Part shown: positions 42,343-49,635 of the stretch, one piece after another
How positions within the stretch are numbered: position 1 is the first letter of the stretch
How the letters are laid out: each line of letters opens with the position of its first letter
From: Cellulomonas sp. Y8
GTDB lineage: Bacteria; Actinomycetota; Actinomycetes; Actinomycetales; Cellulomonadaceae
Direction of reading: 5' to 3'
DNA: 64,000 nt
NCBI RefSeq assembly: GCF_008033115.1
Contig: NZ_CP041203.1
Coordinates: 4,411,992 to 4,475,991 of the forward strand
Made by a program: the position numbers and the translations under genes
The notes under the pieces: model-generated
The model's input: only the letters and a program-made list of their open reading frames with translations
The model's database searches: none
Told to the model about the DNA's origin: nothing

Positions 42343-42900
42343 TCAGGACGGGTCGGGCGCTCCGGTGAGCCCGGCGGCGCGGGCGACCTCGCCCGCCCAC
42401 GCGGTCGCCCGCGCGAGCTCGCCGTCGACGAGCGGCCCGTGCATGCCGACGACGTGGAACCCGGCCGGCGGGAGCACCACCCGGCAGCCGGCGCGGCGCA
42501 GCCGCTTGGCCATGCCCGCGGAGGCGCGCTTCGGGACGGGCCGGTCGACCCGGGTGTCGTAGGCCGCCGCGGGCGTGCCCTCGGGCGCCTCCAGCGCCTC
42601 GAGCCACTCGCGGACGCCCCGCCCCGTGTCGGCTCCCGGCTCCGCGTCCGCGCGCAGGCGGGCCTCGGGGTCGTCGAGGTGGTCCGGTCGGCTGCGCCGG
42701 GTCTCGGGGCGGCTCAGGGAGAACGCGTGCGTCGGGCCGCCGACGACCACGAGGTCGGTGCGGAGCGCGTCGGGCGCCGCCAGCACGTTCACCACCGAGA
42801 CGTCCGCGCCCGGCGCGGCCGCGCGGAGCCCGGCCGCCACCGCCTCCGCGACGGCGTGGCTGTTCCCGAACAGGCTCTCGTAGACGACGTGCGCGCGCAT
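42343..42900 (-). CDS. Flavodoxin-domain protein
   Basis: A 185-residue flavodoxin-like protein. The FMN phosphate loop is VVYESLFGNSHAVAEAV at the very N-terminus, and the isoalloxazine-contacting loop VVVGGPTHAFSLS follows strand 3. The C-terminal half (MAKRLRRAGCRVVLPPAGFHVVGMHGPLVDGE) matches actinobacterial flavodoxins of unknown partner. The ATG is preceded by GGGGAGG. It may carry electrons or act as a flavin-dependent regulator. Confidence 0.85.
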   Translation of the reverse strand: MRAHVVYESLFGNSHAVAEAVAAGLRAAAPGADVSVVNVLAAPDALRTDLVVVGGPTHAFSLSRPETRRSRPDHLDDPEARLRADAEPGADTGRGVREWLEALEAPEGTPAAAYDTRVDRPVPKRASAGMAKRLRRAGCRVVLPPAGFHVVGMHGPLVDGELARATAWAGEVARAAGLTGAPDPS

Positions 42901-43042
42901 GGCTGCCTCCCCTGGCTCCCGCGGCGGGCGGCGCGACCGTGCGACGCCCGTGCCGGCCACGGTAGGCGCGCCGCAGCGGGCCGGGATGGGCCGACGGTCC
43001 CGGGTGGGCCCGCGGGGCGGCACGCACGGCCGCGGCGGCTGC

Positions 43043-43771
43043 TCAGGCGCCCCGGGCGGCCTTCGCGGAGCCGCCGCCGAGGCCCCCGCGGCCGGGGCGC
43101 ACGGCGTGCCGGACCACCGACGCGGCCACCGCGTCGAGCGTCCGGCCCTGCGAGGCGCCCAGCACCTCCAGCACGTGCCGCGCCTCGTCCTCGTCGCACC
43201 CGCGGACCTCCATGAGCACGCCCACGGCGTGGTCGACGGAGGCCCGGGTGCGGCGCGCCGCCTCGGCCTCGGACAGCGCGGGCTCGCGCGCCGGGATCGT
43301 GCTGTGCAGCTCGATCAGCGAGGCCATCTCGCCCGCGAACCCGCCGGCCCGGCGCACCACCTCGGGCCCGCAGGCGCCGGGCTCGTCCAGGTAGAGGGTC
43401 AGGGCGGCGGTGCCGCCCCGCTGCAGCGGGGCCGGCAGCGCGAGGACGCCGCGGAACCCGGCCCGCAGCGCGACGGCCCGCCACGGCTCGGCGGCCGCGG
43501 CGGCCTCCGCGCGCAGGTCGGGAAGGACCAGCGACGCGCCGGTGCCGAGCGCCTCACGCCACGGACCCGCCTGGTCGACCGCCGCGCCCGAGCGCGTCAG
43601 CCGGTCCCCGGTGGACGCGATCAGCCAGTCGGCGCCGCGCCGGTGGGCGTGCACGGCGCCCTCGGCGGCGCCCCCCGTCCCCGCCGTCACGAGACCGACC
43701 AGGTCGTCCAGGAGCGCCAGCACGCTGCGCGCGGGCTCCGCGCCCGGCCACACCGCACACACCTCAGCCAT
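43043..43771 (-). CDS. GAF-ANTAR transcription antiterminator-type regulator
   Basis: A 242-residue protein with an N-terminal GAF-like sensory domain (residues ~15-160; HRRGADWLIASTGDRLTRSGAAVDQ) and a C-terminal ANTAR RNA-binding domain (RTRASVDHAVGVLMEVRGCDEDEARHVLEVLGASQGRTLDAVAASVV). ANTAR proteins bind paired hexaloop RNA hairpins to prevent termination. The signal is unknown. The ATG at 43771 follows AGGGGGA. A paralogue lies 145 bp upstream in the same orientation. Confidence 0.88.
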   Translation of the reverse strand: MAEVCAVWPGAEPARSVLALLDDLVGLVTAGTGGAAEGAVHAHRRGADWLIASTGDRLTRSGAAVDQAGPWREALGTGASLVLPDLRAEAAAAAEPWRAVALRAGFRGVLALPAPLQRGGTAALTLYLDEPGACGPEVVRRAGGFAGEMASLIELHSTIPAREPALSEAEAARRTRASVDHAVGVLMEVRGCDEDEARHVLEVLGASQGRTLDAVAASVVRHAVRPGRGGLGGGSAKAARGA

Positions 43772-43916
43772 CGTCCGTCCCCCTGGGCAGCACGTGCGGG
43801 GCTCCTCGCCGAGCCCCGTCGCCGATCGCGCGCGGACGGCGCGCAGGCACATGGTGGCACGCGGGGCGGGGGCAAGATGCCCGATTCGTCCCGTCCCCCC
43901 GCGGAACGGTGGTCGA

Positions 43917-44678
43917 TTAGCCCTGCCGGGTGACGCCGGGGTCGGGGGCGTCGCCGCCCGCGAAGGTCGCGCGCCGCTCGAGCACGGCGTCCTCCAGGTC
44001 GGCGACCGCCACGTCCTCCGCCCAGGCCCGCGCCCGCAGCAGCGCCGCCGCGTCGTCCGGCGCCAGGCCGGTCTGGGCCACGAGCATGCCGACCGCCCGG
44101 TGCCGGCGCGCCCGGGCGGGGGCGCTCGCCACCGCGGGGCCGACGAGCGACGGTCCGAGCGCGTCGGCCAGCACCTGCCCGTCCGCGAGCACGTCGGCGG
44201 GGACGGACGCGGCCGGGCCGTGCACGGTCAGGGCCGCCACCGCCCGGCCGTCGACGTGCACCGGCCAGGCCCGCACGGCGACCGTCGCGCCCGGGTCGAC
44301 CGCGTCGGCGGCGAGCACGGCGAACACCGGCGGCACCTCCGGGACGTCCGGCGGGAGGTCGGCCGGACGCCCGGCCGCACCCGCGCCGAGCACCGTGCCG
44401 ACAGTCCGGCCGTGCCGGGCGGCGCGGACGGCGGGGCCGTCGCCCGCGAGGTCCTCGATCTCCGCGAGCCGGGCCGCGACGTCGTCGGTCGCGCACGCCG
44501 TGTACCGGCCGGCGCCGGCGGGCGCGCAGGTCAGCGCGGCGCCGTCCGCCCCGAGCAGGGCCGCGGCGGCGCGGCAGAGCCGCTCGACCGCCGGCGGGCA
44601 GAGGCCCGAGCCGGCGCCCGGACCCGAGCGCGCGACGGCCTCCGCCAGGGAGCGGAGCAGGAGCAGCCGGTCGGTCAC
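43917..44678 (-). CDS. GAF-ANTAR regulator, second copy
   Basis: A 253-residue paralogue with a GAF domain (LCRAAAALLGADGAALTCAPAGAGRYTACATDD ... TVAVRAWPVHVDGRAVAALTVHG) and a shorter, degenerate ANTAR end (RRHRAVGMLVAQTGLAPDDAAALLRARAWAED). The GTG start at 44678 is the first in frame that gives a natural N-terminus (VTDRLLLLRSLAEAVARSG). Sequence similarity to the neighbour is low, so an old duplication or independent acquisition is possible. Confidence 0.8.
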   Translation of the reverse strand: MTDRLLLLRSLAEAVARSGPGAGSGLCPPAVERLCRAAAALLGADGAALTCAPAGAGRYTACATDDVAARLAEIEDLAGDGPAVRAARHGRTVGTVLGAGAAGRPADLPPDVPEVPPVFAVLAADAVDPGATVAVRAWPVHVDGRAVAALTVHGPAASVPADVLADGQVLADALGPSLVGPAVASAPARARRHRAVGMLVAQTGLAPDDAAALLRARAWAEDVAVADLEDAVLERRATFAGGDAPDPGVTRQG

Positions 44679-44792
44679 GTCGTCAGTGTCGGGTCGCCCG
44701 GGGTGTCCCGCACCCGGAGCGCCCGGGCCTGCGCCGTCCGGGTGATCCGCCCCGGGGCCGCGGGTGTCGGACCCCGGCGGCAGACTGCTCGC

Positions 44793-45386
44793 ATGGACGA
44801 CAAGGCGATGCTGCACCGGTACCTGCGCGAGAGCCGCGACTCCCTGCTGTCGAAGCTCGACGGGCTCTCCGAGTACGACGCACGCCGGCCGCTCACGGCC
44901 ACCGGCACGAACGTCGCCGGGCTCGTCAAGCACGTGGCCAGCGTCCAGCTCGACTACCTCGGCGAGGTGTTCGACCGCCCGCACGGCCGGTCGCTGCCGT
45001 GGTTCGCGGACGACGCCGAGCCGAACGCCGACCTGTGGGTGCCGGCGGACGAGTCGCTCGACGAGGTCCGGGAGCTGCACGCGTTCTCCGCCGCGCACGC
45101 CGACGCCACGATCGCGGCGCTGCCCCTGGATGCGCCGGGCCGCGTCCCGTGGTGGGGGCCAGAGAGCGCGGACGTCACGCTGCACCGGGTCCTCGTCCAC
45201 CTGGTCGCGGAGACGGCCCGGCACGCGGGCCACGCCGACATCCTGCGCGAGACGATCGACGGCGCCGTGGGCACGCGGCCGGACGACCCGAACCTGCCGT
45301 TCCACGACGGCGACGCGTGGGCCGCGTACCGGGCGCGGGTCGAGGACGCCGCCCGCACGGCGGCGGGCCGGGGCACCGCGGGCTGA
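44793..45386 (+). CDS. DinB-like / DUF664 family protein
   Basis: A 197-residue four-helix-bundle protein of the DinB/YfiT superfamily. It begins MLHRYLRESRDSLLSKLDGLSEYDARRPL. The metal-binding His residues are in GLVKHVASVQLDYLGEVF and VLVHLVAETARHAGHADILRETIDG. Members include mycothiol- or bacillithiol-dependent S-transferases, which would suit an actinobacterium; the substrate is unknown. CAGACT lies 6 nt before the ATG, a possible leaderless promoter. It has no relation to the DNA polymerase called DinB. Confidence 0.88.
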   Translation: MDDKAMLHRYLRESRDSLLSKLDGLSEYDARRPLTATGTNVAGLVKHVASVQLDYLGEVFDRPHGRSLPWFADDAEPNADLWVPADESLDEVRELHAFSAAHADATIAALPLDAPGRVPWWGPESADVTLHRVLVHLVAETARHAGHADILRETIDGAVGTRPDDPNLPFHDGDAWAAYRARVEDAARTAAGRGTAG

Positions 45387-45413
45387 CCCCGGGCGGCCCG
45401 GCGACCCCGCGGC

Positions 45414-47069
45414 TCAGGCCACCGGGTCCGCCACCCGCACCCGGTCCCGCCCGGCCGCCTTGGCCCGGTACAGGGCGGCGTCGGCGCGGGCGAGCAGGTC
45501 GGCGACCGGCTCCCCCGGGGTCCGCTCGGCCACGCCGATGCTGACGGTCAGCCGCGCGCCCGGCATGAGGTCGTCCCACTCCAGGTTCGCCACCGTCTCG
45601 CGCAGCCGGTCGCACACGTCGACGGTCCGGTTGCCCGTGAGCCCGTCCAGCAGCACGGCGAACTCCTCGCCGCCGTACCGTGCGGCCAGGTCGTCCCGGC
45701 GCAAGGCGTGCTCGAGCGCGGCCGCCACCCGCACCAGCACGGCGTCGCCCACCTGGTGCGAGTAGGTGTCGTTGACCCGCTTGAAGTGGTCGACGTCGAG
45801 CAGCGCCACCGCGAAGGCACCGCGCTCGGCCGTCCAGAGGTCCAGCTGGCTGTCGAGCGTGCGCCGGTTGGCGAGGCCCGTGAGCCCGTCGTGGGCCGCC
45901 TCGTGCGCGAGCCGGGCGTTCCGCTCCTCCAGCGCCTCCGAGCGCCGGCGCTCGGCCTCCGCCTGCCGCTCGGCCTGCTCGACCTCCATCCGCGCGCCGA
46001 GGAGCGCGGCGCGGCGCTCGGCCTGCGCGTCGCCGAGCCGCACGGTCAGCGCGTGCAGCTCGCGGAGCGCGGCGAGCGCGGCCACCGGGTCGCCGAGCGC
46101 CTCGTGCGCGTCGGCGAGCACCCGCAGCAGCTCGGTCCGCTCCGCCGGCCGCCGCAGCGCGTCGCACAGGGTCATGCCCTCGCGCGCCTCCGCCACCGCC
46201 TCCGGCAGCAGACCCCCGTCCAGCAGCATCCCGGCCCGGATGCGGTGCAGGGACAGCTGCAGCCCCGCCGCCGGGAACCGCGCGAGCATCGCACCGGCCG
46301 CGTCGAGCACGCCCGCCGCGGCCTCGCGGTCCCCCGCGAGCAGGTGCGCGACCGCGGCGGTGAGGCGCGCGTCGACCGCCGTCCGGGCGAGGCCGGCGGC
46401 GTCGGACTCGTCCACCGCCTCCAGCGCCAGCCCGAGGGCGCGGCGGGCGGACGCGCGGGCCCCCCGCGGGTTGTCGGCGGCGAGCCGCCGGCTGGTCTCG
46501 ACGAAGGTGCGCGCGAGGTTCGCCAGCGCGATCGACGCGCGATCCGGGTCCCCCGCCGTCAGCCAGAGGCGGCGCGCCTGGGTGAGCACGCCCGCGGCCT
46601 GCGGCGCGAAGTGCGGCATCGACGTGTAGACCGAGCCCAGGATCGTGAGCACGTCGGCGGTGCCGGCGACGTCGTCCGCCTCGCGGCGCAGCTCGGCGGC
46701 GCGGGTGAGCAGGTCCACGGCGTCCTCGGTGTGGCCGAGGTCGTGGTGCACCAGCCCCTGCCGCGCGAGCGCGCGGGACTGCCACACCAGCGCCCCGCGC
46801 TCCCGGGCCAGGTGCTCGGCGCGGACCGCCCGCTCCAGCGCCCGGAGGTCCTCCCCGAGCGCGTGGTGCGCCACGGCGGCGTAGTACGCGAGCCGCATCT
46901 CGGCCCCGCCGGCCCGGCTGGCGACCGCCTCGGCGATGAGGGCCTCCGCCCGGCGGACGCAGGCCCCGGCGTCGGAGTCCGCGAGCAGGGCGAGCTCGTC
47001 GACCGCGGCCTCCCAGTCGGCGGGTGGTGCGGGTGGTGCGGTTCGTGCGTCGCTCGCTGTGGCCGTCAT
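45414..47069 (-). CDS. Diguanylate cyclase with N-terminal TPR region
   Basis: A 551-residue cytoplasmic protein. Residues ~20-370 form helical tetratricopeptide-like repeats (AYYAAVAHHALGEDLRALERAVRAEHLARERG and similar). A coiled coil follows (EVEQAERQAEAERRRSEALEERNARLAHEAAHD), then a GGDEF domain. The active-site motif is GGEEF (466-470) and the inhibitory RxxD site is intact (RRDD, 457-460), so it should make c-di-GMP with product feedback. Partner binding to the TPR region probably controls dimerisation. GAAGGA precedes the ATG. It is the only cyclase in the window, 5 kb from the EAL and MshEN proteins. Confidence 0.9.
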   Translation of the reverse strand: MTATASDARTAPPAPPADWEAAVDELALLADSDAGACVRRAEALIAEAVASRAGGAEMRLAYYAAVAHHALGEDLRALERAVRAEHLARERGALVWQSRALARQGLVHHDLGHTEDAVDLLTRAAELRREADDVAGTADVLTILGSVYTSMPHFAPQAAGVLTQARRLWLTAGDPDRASIALANLARTFVETSRRLAADNPRGARASARRALGLALEAVDESDAAGLARTAVDARLTAAVAHLLAGDREAAAGVLDAAGAMLARFPAAGLQLSLHRIRAGMLLDGGLLPEAVAEAREGMTLCDALRRPAERTELLRVLADAHEALGDPVAALAALRELHALTVRLGDAQAERRAALLGARMEVEQAERQAEAERRRSEALEERNARLAHEAAHDGLTGLANRRTLDSQLDLWTAERGAFAVALLDVDHFKRVNDTYSHQVGDAVLVRVAAALEHALRRDDLAARYGGEEFAVLLDGLTGNRTVDVCDRLRETVANLEWDDLMPGARLTVSIGVAERTPGEPVADLLARADAALYRAKAAGRDRVRVADPVA

Positions 47070-47190
47070 GGTCCTTCGTCCCGCCCGCGGTCCGTCGCGG
47101 GTCTCCTGTCTCATCGGGCCTCCCACCTGCGGTGATGAGCCCGGCGCCCGGTCTTCACCCGGGGGGTTCGGGTGTGGCAGCCTGTGCGCG

Positions 47191-48066
47191 GTGAGCGCCG
47201 CCGATCCCCAGTCCCTCTTCCCGGGCAAGCAGTTCATCAGCACCGCCCTCGAGGTGCTGGAGACCAAGACGACGATGTCCGGCGGCCTGGCCCGCCGGTA
47301 CCTGCAGCGCGCAGCCATGGCCGGCGTGCTCATCGGCCTGCTCTACGCCACCTACTACGCGGTGCTGGGCGCGTTCGCGGGCATCGGGGACGGCTCGGTC
47401 CGGCCGGTCGGCCGGCTGGTCGGGTCCGTGGTGTTCGGCTGGGCGCTCGTGTTCATCTACTACTCGCGGTCCGAGCTGCTGACCTCGAACATGATGATCG
47501 TCTCGATCGGGGCCTACCACCGCCGGACCAGCTGGCCGCGGGCGCTGCGGATGCTCGGGCTCTGCTACCTCGGCAACCTCGCCGGAGGCCTGTTCGTCGC
47601 GGTGCTGCTGCGCCTGTCGACGATCACCGACGGCGCACCGCTGGACGAGATGGTCGCGTCGGTCGAGCACAAGCTCGCGTACGTGACCGACGGGCCGTCC
47701 GGCTGGCTCGACCTGCTGGTGCGGGCGGTGCTGTGCAACTTCTGCATCAACGTCGCGATGCTGCTCGTCTACAACGGGCTGATCAAGGACGACCTGACCA
47801 AGTGCCTCGTGATGATCACGTCGGTGTTCATCTTCGCGTTCCTCGGCCTGGAGCACTCGGTCGCGAACACGGTGCTGTTCTCGGTCGTCGGCCTGCAGGA
47901 GGGGCTGGACCTCGGCGCCGCGGCCGGGAACGTGGGGATCGCGCTGGTCGGGAACTTCATCGGCGGCGGGCTGCTGATCGGGCTCTACTACGCGTACGTC
48001 AACGACGACTCGCAGTGGCTGCGCCAGCAGGGCCGCGGGACGAGCACCCCCGACGACCCGCGGTGA
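47191..48066 (+). CDS. Formate/nitrite transporter (FNT) family channel
   Basis: A 291-residue membrane protein with six helices of the FocA/NirC superfamily. Helices include AAMAGVLIGLLYATYYAVLGAFAGIG and LVRAVLCNFCINVAMLLVYNGL, where the central NxxxxxA constriction of the family is recognisable. The loop FLGLEHSVANTVLFSVVGLQEG gives the selectivity filter with the His before S that FNT channels keep. The conducted anion (formate, nitrite, hydrosulfide or acetate) cannot be read. The GTG start at 47191 has a weak ribosome-binding site. It is divergent from the diguanylate cyclase. Confidence 0.85.
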   Translation: MSAADPQSLFPGKQFISTALEVLETKTTMSGGLARRYLQRAAMAGVLIGLLYATYYAVLGAFAGIGDGSVRPVGRLVGSVVFGWALVFIYYSRSELLTSNMMIVSIGAYHRRTSWPRALRMLGLCYLGNLAGGLFVAVLLRLSTITDGAPLDEMVASVEHKLAYVTDGPSGWLDLLVRAVLCNFCINVAMLLVYNGLIKDDLTKCLVMITSVFIFAFLGLEHSVANTVLFSVVGLQEGLDLGAAAGNVGIALVGNFIGGGLLIGLYYAYVNDDSQWLRQQGRGTSTPDDPR

Positions 48067-48082
48067 GGCCGCCGTCGGGCGC

Positions 48083-49055
48083 TCATCGGTAGTCCGGGCC
48101 GCCGGGGAGCCCGAACGCCTCCTCGAGCGTCGTGACCCCGCGGCGGTCCAGCTCGGCGACGAGCTCGGTCCCCACCCAGCGCAGGTGCCAGCCCTCGGGC
48201 GCGTACCCGGTGACGGCCCGGTTCGCCGCGGTGTACCGCACGACGAACCCGAACTCGCCCGCGCGGGCCGCGACCCACCGGCCCTCGGCGGTGTCGCCGA
48301 AGCAGTCCTGGAAGTCGCAGTCGGGACGGGTCGTGCTCCCGACGTCGACCGCCAGGCCGGTCTGGTGCTCGCTGTGCCCGGGGCGGGCGCTCACCTCCTC
48401 GGCGTGCTGCTGGCCGACGCGCGCCACGAGGTCGGCGTGCACCCGGACCTGGTCGTCGTACGAGCGGAACGCGCTCCGCAGCGTGAGCGCGACCCCGTCG
48501 GCGGCCGCGGCCGCGAGCATCTGCTCGAGCGGCGCGGCGACCTCGGGGCGGACCTGGTACCCGGCGACGGTCGCGAGCGTCGCCGGCGCCCAGCCGGCCG
48601 GCGCGACGGGCAGGGCCTTGTTGACGACCACCCACGGGCTCGCGGGGTCGTCGACGGGGTGCAGGCCGAGGTCGAGGGCGGCGCGGGCGGGCGGGACGAG
48701 CGCGGCGGGCGGCGCGGGGGTCTCGGGCAGCGCCAGCGGCCCGCGGGCGGCCCCGGGATCGGCGACGTCCGTCGGCCGGAGCTCGGCCGGGGCGGACGGG
48801 ATCGCGGGCCCGGGCGTCGGCCCCGGCGTCGCCCGGGCGGGTCCCACCGGTGCCGCGCGCTCGTCCGACGCCGCCGCGGGCGTGGGTGCGCCGCCGCCCC
48901 CGGCCGGGGCTCCCTGGAGCGCCACCGCCGCGAGCAGGCCGCCGAGCACCGCCACGGACGCGGCCTGCGCGGGCCGCGTGAGACGCCCCCCGCGCCGGGG
49001 TGCGCCCGTGCGCGCCCGGGGTCGGGCCGCTGCGGTGCTGCGGGCGCGTCGTCAC
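48083..49055 (-). pseudogene. VanY-type D-alanyl-D-alanine carboxypeptidase (M15B), 1-nt frameshift in a G run
   Basis: The GTG at 49055 has AGGAG 7 nt upstream and encodes TTRPQHRSGPTPGAHGRTPARG. A six-C run (48986-48991, six G on the coding strand) shifts the frame. With five G the protein continues GGRLTRPAQAASVAVLGGLLAAVAL, a secretion signal. Downstream is a Pro/Ala-rich linker, then the M15B zinc peptidase: LTLRSAFRSYDDQ, PGHSEHQTGLAVDVG (SxHxxGxAxD) and EGWHLRWVG. All zinc and catalytic residues are present. It would trim the terminal D-Ala of peptidoglycan stems outside the cell. The indel is typical of homopolymer sequencing error. An internal GTG at 48955 would give a truncated signal. 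Confidence 0.7.
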
Positions 49056-49134
49056 GTGGTCGCTCCTGGTCCGGGTCGGGGTCAGCCCCCAGTCTCCGAC
49101 GGAACGCGCTGCGGGGACAGCCCGGCGCGGGTGC

Positions 49135-49434
49135 TCATCCGCGCGGCCGGGGGACGGCGACGGCCGGGTCCCCGACGCGCAGGTCGCGCGCGAGCGCGTC
49201 GAGCGCGGCGGAGCGCCGGCCGGGGTCCAGCTCCAGGCCGCCGTCCGGGGTCCGGCGCACGGAGCCCGCCAGGACGAGCTCGGACACCGCCGCGGCGACG
49301 CCGTCGGCCCGGCAGCGCCGGTCCAGCTCGGGGCCGGACATCGGGCGGCCGAGGAGCGCCGCCAGCACCCGGGCCTTGGTGAGCGGGTCGACCGCTCCGT
49401 CGAGCACGGCGGTCGTTCGGGACGGTGTCGGCAC
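49135..49434 (-). CDS. Small winged-helix-like protein
   Basis: A 99-residue protein with a helical, HTH-like first half (DPLTKARVLAALLGRPMSGPELDRRCRADGVAAAVSELVLAGSVRR) and a beta-wing-like continuation (TPDGGLELDPGRR). A regulator of the ArsR or DUF-type winged-helix group is plausible, but no family is recognised. The GTG follows GGGGGAG. It lies after the ABC exporter genes on the same strand, 200 bp downstream of the last permease stop, and before the VanY gene. Confidence 0.65.
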   Translation of the reverse strand: MPTPSRTTAVLDGAVDPLTKARVLAALLGRPMSGPELDRRCRADGVAAAVSELVLAGSVRRTPDGGLELDPGRRSAALDALARDLRVGDPAVAVPRPRG

Positions 49435-49635
49435 GGTCGTCTCCCCCGGGTCGGGCCGCGGGGCCGGTCCGTCGCGGCGCGTGGTGTCCAGGGTCCGCGC
49501 CGTGGGCCCGGCTGAGTGGTGGCGTGGGTGGTCCCTGGGGACCCGCTGGGTGCTGCGGGCGCGGGTCGGTAGGTGGTGGGGCCGCCGGTGAGGGGGCGCC
49601 CGGTGGGTGGCTCGGCCGACCCCCGACGTGCCGGG

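Noticed and set aside
44793..45386. DinB family name suggesting a DNA polymerase.
   Set aside because: This is the four-helix DinB/YfiT superfamily; the polymerase DinB is the separate gene at 63724.
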